Shown here one piece after another: positions 44,435-56,500 of a stretch of DNA of 64,000 nt. The first letter of the stretch is position 1, and each line of letters begins with the position of its first letter. The notes below the pieces were generated by a model. That model saw only the letters and a list, made by a program, of their open reading frames with translations, was not told the DNA's origin and did not search any database. The stretch is from assembly GCF_018143015.1 (NCBI RefSeq), contig NC_054741.1, positions 58,774,197 through 58,838,196 on the forward strand. Reading direction: 5' to 3'. The translations under genes were made by a program, and so were the position numbers. This DNA is from Lytechinus variegatus (lineage: Eukaryota > Echinodermata > Echinoidea > Temnopleuroida > Toxopneustidae).

Positions 44435-45835
44435 CTAGCTCTGGTCGTTCGGCTGAACTGGGCCTGAGCCCCTGAGTAAAAGTCTTTCTGATGACACCTT
44501 GATTAGGTGAATGATATTCTTTTCACTTATATCTTTGTAAAAAAGTTTCAATAATTCAACTATGGAAATTATCAATCTCTCACATTCTTCTGTTGTTGGT
44601 AACATCTCTGTTGGGGGGTTGTTCACATTATCTTCTATATCTAGACTCTGGGTATTCAAGTATGTGCTAGATGGAACTTTCCTCGGTGCTTCATAAGGTG
44701 GGGGTATAGATCTACTTGAAGTTTGGGTTGAGGGAGCGCTGTTGGATGGGGGACCTCTATTGGATTGGAGTTCAGCAGGCCTAATTGGTTGATGAGGCCG
44801 ATAAGAGCCCTGTTGTGGGGGGTCTTGGTGAACTTGTTCTGGGATTGGATTTGAGTTAGGAACAGATTGGTTTTGCCTTTCACCCCAAACTTTTGTAGCT
44901 TGGGCGTATGTTAATTTACTTTCATATTTAATTCTCTGAACCTGTTTCGCCTTTTTTGCTTCTTTACATCCGTTGTAGGCAGCGGAGTGTGCCTCTCCGC
45001 AATTTGGGCAGCCCGGATTGTCTTTTCTTGGACATTCATTGAAAGAATGAGGTTCTCCACATCTTACACATCTCAATTTAGATCTACATTGAACAACTGT
45101 GTGCCCAAACATTTGGCATCTGTAACACCTAGATACTGGCGGAATATAAAGTGCTACTTTAAATGATTGAAAACACATAGTAATATTTTCTGGAAGTTGC
45201 TTGTTGAATGTTAAAATAACACTCCTAGTTGGGACGAAAACGGGTTGGTAATCGTTTTCAGCATTTCCAGTTCTTTTTGACATCTTTCTTTTTGCTGCTA
45301 TAACATTTTGGTGTTTCAATTCTTCTTCTATTTCTTTATCTGTCATATCTATGGGGATTCCTGAGATTATTCCTCTAGCGCCAACAGCTTTTTCTTGGAC
45401 TTTTACCGGAATGTTACCAATTGACTGGATTTGCTGTAGGCTTCGATGTTGTTTTTCGTTTTTACATTGGACTAGAATTCCAGCGTACACATGGTTGATT
45501 CGCTCAATAGGAGACAAACCAACACATTCTTTAATTGACTTCGCAATATCTTTTGGGTTTATATTCTTCAATGATTTTTTCTTGTCGATTGGAACAATTA
45601 GAGTTTTCAGATGATTGGTGCTATGAATGGAAGTGCTGCGGTTAGGAGAGGGGGTTTTGTAGTCAGTATTTCGTGATTCAGAATCGCTGGAAGAGGAGTC
45701 CGCTCTGAGCGAGATAGATTCTACCGCCAGACTTCCTTCACGTTTGCGTTTATTTTGGCGTTTTTTATACGTGACAGTCCGGACATCCTCGTCCATGTCA
45801 AAAGGGTCGACTTCCGGAGCGGAAGTCGACGCCAT
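44435..45835 (-). CDS. LINE ORF1: gag-like RNA-binding protein with three zinc knuckles
   Basis: Nucleic-acid chaperone-type protein of the retrotransposon RNP. From the ATG at 45835 (MASTSAPEVDPFDMDEDVR) it gives 467 residues; an in-frame upstream ATG at 45928 would add 31, but the start at 45835 looks more natural after the GC-rich leader. It has a basic stretch (KKRQNKRKR) near the N-terminus, then a region like an RNA-recognition fold. Three CCHC-type knuckles follow: CYRCQMFGHTVVQC, CVRCGEPHSFNEC and CPNCGEAHSAAYNGC. The C-terminal third is rich in Pro, Gln and Ser. The stop lies 22 bases before ORF2's ATG. The frame is open throughout, so this copy may be young. Confidence 0.82.
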   Translation of the reverse strand: MASTSAPEVDPFDMDEDVRTVTYKKRQNKRKREGSLAVESISLRADSSSSDSESRNTDYKTPSPNRSTSIHSTNHLKTLIVPIDKKKSLKNINPKDIAKSIKECVGLSPIERINHVYAGILVQCKNEKQHRSLQQIQSIGNIPVKVQEKAVGARGIISGIPIDMTDKEIEEELKHQNVIAAKRKMSKRTGNAENDYQPVFVPTRSVILTFNKQLPENITMCFQSFKVALYIPPVSRCYRCQMFGHTVVQCRSKLRCVRCGEPHSFNECPRKDNPGCPNCGEAHSAAYNGCKEAKKAKQVQRIKYESKLTYAQATKVWGERQNQSVPNSNPIPEQVHQDPPQQGSYRPHQPIRPAELQSNRGPPSNSAPSTQTSSRSIPPPYEAPRKVPSSTYLNTQSLDIEDNVNNPPTEMLPTTEECERLIISIVELLKLFYKDISEKNIIHLIKVSSERLLLRGSGPVQPNDQS

Positions 45836-46434
45836 ATTGGGTGCGCCGGGGAGAGGCGGGAATTTTAAATTCCGCCACGTGTGTGCGTGTATTAGTGCTA
45901 GTAGTACTAGAGTGCAGTTAAAGCCCAAATCTTAAATGCTACCTTATCTCGTAAAATCCAACTCACCCATGCAGTCTCTGAATCTCAATTACAAGAGTAT
46001 ATGCCCATGAAATCAAATTCCAGAAGAAAAGTAAAAATTTTCTGTCAAAAAGATGAAATTTTCTCCAAAACTTGATCCGATCGGGAGAGTCACGTCAGTA
46101 CGTCAGAGCACGTCAGCTTCAGCTGTCACATAACCAGTTGATTTTATACCCATTTTCCTTTCATTCATTTTGCTAAATTAACACATCTTAGTCCAATTAG
46201 ACCAAATTTATGGACTAAATGGCTATTAGACCAACTGGTTATTAGACTTAATGGCAATTATACCCTATGATGGATAGTATACAAACTGATGGTAGACCAA
46301 CTGATAGTAGACGAGTTAACAAATTGGCATTAGACCCACTGAAAATAAACCATAATGATGACATATAATATGTTTTGTCAGATCCCAGTGATCATCGTCA
46401 TTTAATGATTTTATGATGTGTTCTACCTTTTTAA

Positions 46435-46986
46435 AGGAAACCAAATCCAAGAAGAGAAGTAATCTTATTGGAAAGAGTAAAATGAGAGGAACAATTTAAA
46501 AAAAGTTTCATCAAAATCGGTTAAGCAAGTTATGAGAGTTTGAAAACTCTTGTTGTACCTTCTATGGGTATCCTCAAATTGGCAAACGTGCTTCAAAATG
46601 GCTGATTTTGTGGACAACTCTCCATTTGTTTTGTACACAAATTTTCAGATTTTCTGCATCTTGCCTACTTCTGAGCAAAACATGTCATGGGAAAATATAA
46701 TCCATACCATATATGTCAAGGTCAGGAGGAGATAATGTGAAATATGTAAAATAAAGGGGAAAATCTGAAAATATGTGTACAAAACAAATGGAAAGTTGTC
46801 CACAAAATCAGCCATTTTGAAGCACGTTTGCCAATTTGAGGATCCACATAGTAAGTACAACAAGACTTTTTAATCGTCCATAACTTGCTTATTTCATAAC
46901 CGATTTTGATGAAACTTTTTTTAAATTGTTCCTCTCATTTTACTCTTTCCAATAAGATTGCTTGTCTTCTTGGGTTTTGGTTTCCT
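46435..46986. mobile_element. TTAA-flanked palindromic MITE (AGGAAACCAAATCC ends)
   Basis: TTAA at 46431-46434 and 46987-46990. Long inverted arms of about 200 bases include GTTTCATCAAAATCGG, AAGTTATGA and GGCAAACGTGCTTCAAAATG. Non-coding. Confidence 0.7.
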
Positions 46987-47372
46987 TTAAGTGCATTAAT
47001 TCTTCATGTTCAAAGGTCAATATATATAGCAATCCTGTTTGGACTGTAGTGACATGTATGATTCTCATCATCACAGTAATCAGTATTTAAATCCAATTTT
47101 CATGATAAGATACAAATACAATTGATATAATTAAAGAAGTAACAGAAAAGGAAAGCAAAATTAAATATCAAGTTTACATCAAACAAACACAAAAAAAGCC
47201 AAAAGAGAACTTGTTGAATCAGACATGCCCAACTTGATTGATGACATGTTTATGGTTTAACTCTATGAAATGATAGTTGTGGCAATTAAGAGAAATGGCA
47301 AAACAGATAGTCATGCTAGTGGTAAATTAGAAAGAATACTATGTATAAGAAACTGCAATCAATGAATGAAGT

Positions 47373-47914
47373 CCCGGGGGGGGGGGGGCACTCGACCAAA
47401 AAAGTGGTAGGGGTGTGCCGCGGGCGAGACAAAAAACGGGGGCCCCGGAGCGGGCTTATTGTAAAAAGGAGGGTCCTCGGAACGGGCTTCGGAACTACAA
47501 TTTTGTGAAAACGGGGGTCCTTGGAACGGATCGCCAGCAAATGAGTACGTGCATAGTGCACCCCTATGGAATGGGCAAGCGTGCATGATGCAGCTAGCGC
47601 GGCCTCCGCCGGGTGCGCTCGCACAGAGACGATGGTCGGACAGCGCTCGGCGGCCGCTTTTCACCAAAATCGCAGCAGATCAATGCGACCGGAACGGCGT
47701 AACGAAAAATATGCGAAGCTTTGGAGCGGATTTCTGTCTTATTTTTTTCTCGATAAGAAGAAAATGGTATGCCTTGGAGCGGCTTTCTTTGTTCTTTTTC
47801 TCAATAAGACAAAAATGCTATGCCTTGGAACGGAAATTTGAGTGTAAAAATGGGGGTCCCCTCCGCGGCACATACCCACTATGCATTATATACTGAGTGC
47901 CCCCCCCCCCCGGG
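47373..47914. mobile_element. G/C-capped palindromic element (GGGGGGCACTC ends)
   Basis: It begins CCCGGGGGG with a long G-run then CACTCGACC, and ends ACTGAGTGC then a long C-run and CGGG. The interior is GC-rich with repeated phrases (GCCTTGGAGCG, GGAACGG). No credible gene despite open frames. Confidence 0.55.
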
Positions 47915-48151
47915 AATGAAGTAGTCTAATTAAATACTAAAAATAAATCAAATCAAATTGACACACACATAGTCCATATAACTACCTGTAAGCTAAGTTC
48001 TAGTAAATTAGGAATAGAAATGGTCAAACAAGGCAATTGCAACAATTAACTCCCTGGTCAGAAAAAAACAAAAACAAAGAACAAGCAAAGTTTTTTTTAA
48101 AAAAAACATGAAAAAGAACACCTATACTCAATGAAAAGGCTATAATATTAA

Positions 48152-48725
48152 AGGAGAATGAAACCATTGGAACAAGATAGCTTGTGTGAAAACAGAAAAA
48201 TCAAAGAAACAGATCAACAAAAGTTTGAAAAAAATCGGACAAGTAATGAGAAAGTTATGAGCATTTGAATATTGCGATCACTATTGCTATGGAGATAGCA
48301 AAATGGCAATGCGACAAAGATGTGTGATGTCACTGATGAACAACTCTCCCCATTATACTTTATATTTCACTTGAATTGCCTCTTTTATCACATCTATCCA
48401 TAGATCATGTGTTCTTTCTACATGAGGGCATGTAATACATATTTTTTAAGAATACATAATGGATAAAGAGTTTGTATCATCGTAAGAAAAAGCAAAAAGA
48501 GACATTTTGAGGGTATTTTATAGTCCACCAAAGGGAAAGTTGTTCATCAGTGACATCACACATCCTTGTCGCATTGCCAATGGGAGGATCTCCATAGTAT
48601 TAGTGATTGCAATATTCAAATGCTCATAACTTTCTCATTGTTTGTCCGATTTTTCTCAAACTTTCTTATTCTTTGATTTTTCTGTTTCTACACAAGCCTA
48701 TTTGTTCCAAAGGTTTCATTCCCCT
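48152..48725. mobile_element. TTAA-flanked palindromic MITE (AGGAGAATGAAACC ends), copy 1
   Basis: TTAA at 48148-48151 and 48726-48729, ends AGGAGAATGAAACCATTGG and its inverse. Arms contain AAAAATCGGACAAGTAATGAG followed by AAAGTTATGAGC. Nearly identical to 51293-51875. Confidence 0.75.
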
Positions 48726-48729
48726 TTAA

Positions 48730-50404
48730 TATTGTGCGACGATACTCCGTGGAGGTTTATGCACACTACTGGAAGAAGAAGAAGAATACAGGGCCAATGC
48801 CATACCATTGATTACATGGTCAGTGACACCCAAGCAGGTGACTGACACCAATAATATAGTCACACTCACACAGACAAAGTTTATAGGCCTACTCTCTTTC
48901 GTTCATTTGCTTGCTTTCTACAATTCTGTTCAAAATCACCTACCGAATACTTTTCCTCAAAAGCTGCTGTGGCTGTGATCTTGTGACTAGAGTCCAAGAA
49001 ATTAGCCTCGTCCTCGACAATATGATGCAAAGCCAAATGTTGTCTTATTCACCCTTAGTACACAGGCCCGGGGTTCCTACCTGGCAGCTGCCTTGGTGTT
49101 GCAACCTAGTTGGTGAGATATGTGCAACAGACCGACCCCAAAAAGACTCAGACAGACAGAAGAATAAACTGAACAGCTGATATTGCGATCAAAGATCATT
49201 TGCATACAATACAATACATGTTCCGTGTACTATCAGTTCGGGCCACCTCGCCTCCGCGCTGGCTACATCCTTCGGCTTCTCGACGTCCGGAGTGTTTGGA
49301 AGATGGGGGAATTCCCTCCTTGCGCTTTGCTAGTACTTAGCGTGACTTCATACGTCACGGTCTGTCGGGAAGGAGACCGGGGGGGGGGGTGCTCTTTTTC
49401 CATTTTGTGTAGTTCGTACGTGTGTGGGATGGGCGGGTGTGTTTATTACTTGCTTTCCCTCCACTTTTTTGAAAAATGAATGGATCAATTGAATTTATTC
49501 ATAAATTTTATGTAGGGCCTATAGCATATAGGCCTATGTTTCATCGATTTTATTTTGTATTAGTTATGAAGTTAACACTGTACATAGGCCTATTATTTAG
49601 GAAGTTATGAAGTCAGTTTGTTTGTATTCACTGGAAGAAGCAATACAAAATACTTTTTAAAAAAGAATGTAGAATCTTTGTTCTAATAATCTATGTGTGG
49701 GTTTTTGTCCTTTTTTTACTATAGGCCTACATTTATGATGATCTACAAGTTTATTCAATGTTTAAAATAAAGACGTTTTACAGGCGATTGTTGGCTATAT
49801 CAGCCATTGTGAAAACAATGTTTAATGATTTACTCTAAAAGGAACTTGGTTATTTTCCAGCTCTTTTTCCGCATTGAGGTATCAAACTAAACAGAACTTG
49901 CCTTTTCGAAATTTACTTTTCTTTTTGTAACTAAAATCCTATCCGCCAAGTGATTTTTGGTATTTTTTCTCTTCAAATTATTTTTTACTCACTCAAGCAT
50001 GAATTAGCTAGTTGAACGAGGAGACTTGAGCTATAGTCTCTTGCATTTTTAACTGCCTGACAATATTTCTCACTTACATATTTTTTTGTTGTTTTTTTTT
50101 GTGTGTGGGAAACTTTGTATGACTATATCTCCACTGGTAATGCTACATATCAACTAGTCCTTGAAGTTCGAAGCAATGAGAAGTTTGTCTAAAATATTCT
50201 AACGTCCATTTCGGTCTAATGTCCGAATTTTATCAAACATCAAATAACTTTGTCAATATTCATTTTGTCTTAAAATGTACCTGGGTATAGGGCCTTTTTC
50301 AGCCACAAAGCATTCATGAGTTTGGCTAATGTACATACAATTTTCAGGTAGGCCTATGCACATGACTCACAACTATGATAGGCCTTATTCCCCCCCCCCC
50401 TCCT
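48730..50404. other. Intergenic sequence, no gene recognised
   Basis: It contains a G-run at 49379-49389, TATAGGCCTA-type short motifs, and a stretch at 50196-50275 loosely like TU units (CGTCCATTTCGGTCTAATG). Reading frames are short and lack family features. Confidence 0.4.
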
Positions 50405-50854
50405 CCCGGGGGGCAGTCAAATATATTGCTGTACTCACCCGTGACCCCAAAAACGCGTTTAAAGGGGTGTTTTCAGTTTTGGACGCGGTCCGAGCGTGGA
50501 CTCGTAAAACATTGATTTTCAAGAAAAAGGGTGGTTTTGAAACGCTAGTCAATGGTCATTCGCGGGGTCAAACGTATTTTGGGGTATGTTTTTCCCAAAA
50601 ACTTTTTTTTCTAAGACTAGCCAAACGTGTTTAGGGTATTTTTTCCCCAAGCTTTTCAGCCGAGGTCATATATATTTTGGCGACAACTTGTTTAGGGGCC
50701 AAAATGTGTAAATAAAGCCCGCGAAAAAAACTTGTTTAGGAGGTAATTTTGAACACAGAGAAAAATTCGTTTAGGGGTTTTTTGGAAATTCCTTGGTCCT
50801 TGGTTTTTGGAAATTGTGTACAGCAATATATTTGACTGCCCCCCCCTCCCCGGG
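50405..50854. mobile_element. G/C-capped palindromic element (GGGGGGCAGTCAAATATATTG ends)
   Basis: CCCGGGGGGCAGTCAAATAT at the left and its inverse, ATATTTGACTGCCCCCCCC, at the right bound 450 bp. The interior has repeated GTTTAGGG motifs. Non-coding. Confidence 0.65.
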
Positions 50855-51292
50855 TTATTTTCCTATATCATTATTAGGCCTATGTACAAATGAATACTTA
50901 TTTTCTTTGCTGAAATTGATTGCTTTCTTCTGAATTGCTCTAGACAACTGGCGCTCGTCCTCCTCTCATTATTATCTATCTACTTCAGCCCCCCCCCCGG
51001 GCCAAAATGAATAAATGAGGAAAAAATAAATCTAAACACATGCAGAAAACAGAAAAACTCGATAGAGCCAAATGTCATCTGTCATTTTTGGCAATTTTAA
51101 AAGTCTTTATTTACAAGTATATATAAATAAAAACACAAATATAGCTTAGGAATATCCCCAAAGTGAAAAACGTGATACTTTCGTAATTGTAAAATGTGCC
51201 GATCGATGTCGTACGAAAAGCTGTTGTTCTCACTAAAAATCAAACTGGTTCACCGTATGCGTGTAACGGGCAAGTAAGAAACCGAAATTTAA

Positions 51293-51875
51293 AGGAGAAT
51301 GAAACCATTGGAACAAGATAGCTTGTGTGAAAACAGAAAAATCAAAGAAACAGATCAACAAAAGTTTGAGAAAAATCGGACAAATAATGAGAAAGTTATG
51401 AGCATTTGAATATTGCGATCACTATTGCTATGGAGATAGCAAATTGGCAATGCGACAAAGATGTGTGATGTCACTGATGAACAACTCTCCCCATTACTTT
51501 AGTATATATTTCACTTGAATTGCCTCTTATCACATCTATCCATAGATCATGTGTTCTTTCTACATGAGGGCATGTAATACATATTTTTTTAAGAATACAT
51601 AATGGATAAAGAGTTTGTATCATTGTAAGAAAAAGCAAAAAGAGAAATTTTGAGGATATTTTATAGTCCACCAAAGGGAAAGTTGTTCATCAGTGACATC
51701 ACACATCCTTGTCGCATTGCCAATGGGAGGATCTCCATAGCATTAGTGATTGCAATATTCAAATGCTCATAACTTTCTCATTATTTGTCCGATTTTTCTC
51801 AAACTTTCTTTATTCTTATTCTTTGATTTTTCTGTTTCTACACAAGCCTATTTGTTCCAAAGGTTTCATTCCCCT
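51293..51875. mobile_element. TTAA-flanked palindromic MITE (AGGAGAATGAAACC ends), copy 2
   Basis: TTAA at 51289-51292 and 51876-51879. The same family as 48152-48725, with only scattered base and small length differences along the whole element, so both copies look recent. Confidence 0.75.
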
Positions 51876-51879
51876 TTAA

Positions 51880-52510
51880 CTTTATCCAACGTGTGTAGTG
51901 AAGCATATTTTTTCTCTATCCTTCATGAATGCTTCTATTTATTTCTTTATGTTTTCTTCATCTACTAATGTTGTTGTTAATGCTATTTTCCCTCTCTATA
52001 ATGAAATGAACGATTTTATTGTTTTTACTTTCTTCCTCCTATAAACTCTCTTCTTTTCTGTCTCCTCTTCTCCTTAGCAGGCTCCGGTCCTCTTCCTTTC
52101 CTTTTCTCTCTTTTTTAATTGCCGCCGCTAATGGGGGGGGGGCTAATTTGCCCTTGGACCCTTTAGCTACTTCTTTTTCTTTTCAAAGTGAAATTCCTAT
52201 TATGCAGTGTGCCCCTTTTCACCAGTCCTGTGATCATGTGCCCCAGTGTCTTGTTTTAATTTTACTTTTTTATTATAAAAGTTAATTAATTTTCTAAAAA
52301 ACGTTTCTTTTTTCTAGTTTGTTCGAAGTTTTTCCTTTCTAGAGGGGCAGCGGACCGAGGGGAGGGGCAGAGGGGGGAAGCATAGGGGAAAAATGAAACA
52401 AGGACAGGAATCGTTATTTATTCACTCCTTCACTCGGATAAATAGCAATGAAATTTTCTTTTGATTGTGGTTTTCTCTTCTAGTTTTTTCAATATTTATT
52501 TTTATGATTA
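51880..52510. other. Intergenic sequence, no gene recognised
   Basis: Pyrimidine-rich around 51960-52120 with a G-run at 52133-52142. No element termini are identified. Confidence 0.35.
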
Positions 52511-52512
52511 TA

Positions 52513-53501
52513 CAGTGCGTATCAAAAAAAAGTTTACACTTTGAAAAATCCCTGGAAATTAAAAATTATACAACATGTGGGTAATTTTTTCACATATAAT
52601 CTTATGTTTGGGTCTCATCTATCCAATGTGAGTAAAAGTTTTGACAGAATGTTGCACTTGAGTGAGCACTGTCCATTTTTGTAAAGCTCGCAGAAATCTG
52701 TTTGCGCAGAAATGCTAGTTTTCACACTGTGTCAAGGGGAAAGGGTGAAATCAAATTTATCATGCGAAACATTTCTCATACATTTCCCTTGCACTTTTAG
52801 TCAGTTGAAATAAAACAGATACATTTAAGCATTTTGTAACAATTTTGCCACCAGAATTGCAATTACAACACTTAGTAAGCACAACCTCTACCCTTTTGTG
52901 CCAGCTGGATCTGAGAACATAACTGAATGCGAATAAAAGTTTATATCAGACATCTCCAGCGTTTTTTTTTTCAATAAGTTTTTATCATTTCAAGTGGGTT
53001 TACATTTCATTTTTTATCTAATACTTGTTTCTCCATACCTTTTCCAAGTCTGACAATGATTAACAAAATGAAAATCAAGCCTAAGCCATTTCATGTAAAT
53101 CACAGCTCAGTGTAAAGCAAATATCGTCACGATGGACTCCGTGTGTGGGGGAGTGGGGTGGGGCGCAATGCACTCTTCGAAGTGTTTTGGTAAAGGAAAC
53201 AAGTTAAAAAGGTAAAAGATATCTTCAAATCAATTTTACTAACTAAATTCCACGTGTACTTTATGATTAAGGTCTACTTTTATTCGGTTAATCATTTCAA
53301 AGTTCTGCGCAAATCTCTTTTCACTAACTTTTCAAAAGTAAGTGGTGCTCACTCAAGCGGAAATATTTTTCGACAGTTATATCGTCATTTTCTTAAAGGG
53401 ATCTGTACCAGTGTTAAAATGTGGAAAAATCATCAGGATATTACAAATTTATAATTTTACAGGAATTTTTCTAAGTGTAAACTTTTTTTTGATACGCACT
53501 G
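52513..53501. mobile_element. Tc1/mariner-type non-autonomous element, copy 2, next to the PRPF19 start
   Basis: 989 bp, flanked by TA at 52511-52512 and 53502-53503. Termini CAGTGCGTATCAAAAAAAAG, then TTTACAC, are exact inverses of the right end. TA duplication and CAGTG termini indicate the Tc1/mariner superfamily. No transposase frame is present. It ends 64 bases before the PRPF19 ATG. Confidence 0.8.
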
Positions 53502-53565
53502 TATAGAGTAGACCGCCATCTCGCAGTGACATTTAGATAGTGGCTAGACGCTCACGCTTTGCAAC

Positions 53566-56500
53566 ATGGCGTTAGTTTGTTCAAGTAAGCAAATATTTTA
53601 TTTAATTATTTCACCGTCATCATGCCGATTCCGTAGTTTTTTTAGAGGATTCTTTTGGATTGATTTATTAGATTTGTATGATAATAATGATGTTATACGG
53701 TTTGCTTTGAATGGGAAATTGTGGGGAATGCGATGTTTTGGATTCTTGGTCGTAGTTTTTATCTCGGTCCCATCAATGCTTTTTAGCGTATGGTCGTGTT
53801 GATGTTTAGGCGCCAATGCAGTTTCGCACCGGCCGATTTCGAGATAATTTCCCCACCAGTAATTGTTCGAAAATATCATAGCACTGTCTCTCAATCACAT
53901 TTCACCTTCAAGATCAATATGTCCAGTGCTTTTCTGGTTGTACGGGAGAGTAAAGTGCCCACATATATCAAAAATTTTGATATCTAAATCTAAAAAAATA
54001 TAATTATTTACATACCAAACGCCGGACCTCATTCGGCGACGTCTTCGTTCAGCTTAATGTGTGTCCATTCTGAACACGAGGGCACGTGCATTTACTACAC
54101 GCATTTGCAATTTGTTTGGCCAAGATGTCCAATAGTTGGGGGAGTGCCAAATTTGGGAATGGTGTCAAAATCAGATGTAAAAAAATAAGAAAGTTTTGCT
54201 TAATTTCACAAATACAAGTATTTATAATATGCACTATGCACATCCCAATCGATATGCAAATGAGGGAAACGATGAGTGATGACATCACTCACTATTTCTT
54301 TTTGTTTAATTATATGAAATATAATGAAATATTCTAATTTTCTTATTCTCCTTTGAAACAAGGTTTTATTTCCCCCTGAACATGTGAAATTGTTTGTACC
54401 TTTTTTTAACATTTTATGGTTCAGTCAAGTTGGTCCTTATTGTTAAATCTGTAAAAATTGAAATATATATAAATTTAAAAAAGGAATATTGAGTGAGGGA
54501 CATCATCGATTCATTTGTATGTGACTAAATTGTGCATATAACTAGTTTGTATGACATGAGCGAAATTTTAAAATGTCATATAAGATTTTCATTAAAATAT
54601 TCAGCATTATGCTTGTCTGATTTTTCTCTATTGACATTTTTCTGAGGTAGACTTGACCTATAAGGCTTAACATCACTTGTTCACTGCAACCATCCTGCCT
54701 GTGGGGAATCATTAAAATGGCACTTTTGTGAACAAAATTACTAATTTCCATACAATTGCAATGTATTTTCCATGAGTAACTTGGGAATAATTTTTTTATT
54801 CACCAGAGCGCTCAAAAACTTGAATTTTGGGCATATTTTTGTGTACGCCCTCTATTGGTGGAAAGTAATATGGCAAGAAAATTTTCATTTTTCAATCTCT
54901 ATTTTTGATTAAGAAAAAATAATTTAAAGAATTAAATTTACATAAGTGCCAAGTTATATGATAAATAGAAATAATGAAAACTTACAGTGTAAGAAAACCA
55001 AGCATTTGTCCCATATAAAAAGAGAAATTAAGCCAAACATTGCCACCATTATTTTGCCACACATGGGGATGTAACTGAGAACAAGGTTATATCATAATCC
55101 AGGGCTCGACACTAGCGGCGGTCCGACGGTCCCAGACCGGTAAAAATCGCTGTTGGGCCAGTAGATTTTCAGAAATTGGAAGATTTACTGGTCCGACATG
55201 ACCAGTAAAAAATATCATTGTCGGGCCAGTAATTTTTCCAAAAATAGCAAGATTTAAGGGTCCAACATGACCAGTAATAAAAACCGTTGTTGGGCCAATA
55301 ACTTTTCCAGAAATGGTCAAATTCACAGCAAACCATTTCCCCCCGTTAAATTCTGCAATTCACACACAGAATGAATCGCACGTGTTACTAGAGTACTATA
55401 CAGCATGCATACAGTGTACATGTAGTCAGCCACACAATCCACATGGTGAATTCTCCACTGGCCGCACGAACGAAGCCTGGCTAAACTCTGGCAGAAATCT
55501 CTCACAGAACTGTCAAAATTCACGGTTCATACTCATGAAAGGTTCTTATAATGTCCATATTTCCTAAAAATTGGAGTAACTCTGTCATCTGTAAGCAGTA
55601 AAAGGGTAAATTTTCACTTCTGTTTGGTTCAAACAGATCGGGTCTCGGGTGGTATCGTCTGAATACATATTAGCCCCACATATGCATTGATGTGTGTGTT
55701 GTCTGACTTTCTTTCGTAGCTATTTTTATTGAGCCAAAAAAGAAACATAAATTATTTATGATAATAGTTTTAGCTTTCTTCCTCTGTTTTCTTCCTGTTT
55801 TCTTTCCTTCTTTCTTTTCAATCTTTCTTTTAATTTTTTTTCTCTATTTCTTTCCTTCCTTCTTTCCTTCCTTCTTTCCTTCCTTCTTTCCTTCCTTCTT
55901 TCCTTCCTTCTTTCCTTCCTTCTTTCCTTCCTTCCTTCCTCCTTTCCTCCCTTCTTTCCTTCCTTCTTTCATTCCTTCTTTCCTTCCATCCTTTCTTTCT
56001 TACTTTCCTTCCTTCCTTCTTTCCTCCCTTCCTTCTTCCTTCCTTCCATCCTTTCTTTCTTACTTTCCTTCCTTCTTTCCTTCCTTCTTTCCTTCCTTCT
56101 TTCCTTCCTTCTTTCCTTCCTTCTTTCCTTCCTTCTTTCCTTCCTTCCTTCCTCCTTTCCTCCCTTCTTTCCTTCCTTCTTTCCTTCCTTCCATCCTTTC
56201 TTTCTTACTTTCCTTCCTTCTTTCCTCCCTTCTTTCCTCCCTTCCTCCTTCCATCCTTTCTTTCTTACTTTCCTTCCTTCTTTCCTTACTTCTTTCCTTC
56301 TTTCCTTCCTTCCATCCTTCCTTCCTTCTTTTCTTCCTTCCTTCCATCCTTTCTGACTTTCCTTCCTTCTTTCCTTCCTTCTTTCTTTCCTTCCTTCCTC
56401 CTTTCCTTCCTTCTTTCCTTCCATCCTTTCTTACTTTCCTTCCTTCTTTCCTTCCTCCTTTCCTCCCTTCTTTCCTTCCTTCTTTCCTTCCTTCCTTCCA

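Larger units (their letters stand above)
39706..46130 (-). mobile_element. Non-LTR retrotransposon (LINE) with RNase H, I-superfamily-like, nearly full length
   Basis: On the minus strand: a GC-rich 5' region, ORF1 (45835-44435), a 22-base spacer, ORF2 (44412-40643, frame broken at 42053-42063), a 3' UTR and a (CAA)n tail at 39706-39722. An APE-type endonuclease plus RT plus RNase H with a CCHC-type gag places it with the I/Nimb-like groups. The 5' boundary is approximate and no target duplication could be identified. Confidence 0.8.
39566..46350. mobile_element. Short TU-like foldback split by a LINE
   Basis: Left arm 39566-39705 (CAAATTGCCAATTCATC onward, forward units) and right arm about 46190-46350 (TTAGACCAAATTTATGGAC, reverse units ending GAAAATAAACC). 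The inner segment at 46135-46190 (TTCATTCATTTTGC) is shared with the foldbacks at 25030 and 60155. Without the LINE the foldback would be roughly 350-400 bp, like the one at 60155-60545. Confidence 0.6.

Noticed and set aside
47316-47896. Several overlapping frames of about 100 codons in GC-rich sequence
   Set aside because: They lie inside a G/C-capped palindrome, have biased composition from repeats, and lack known motifs or splice support.
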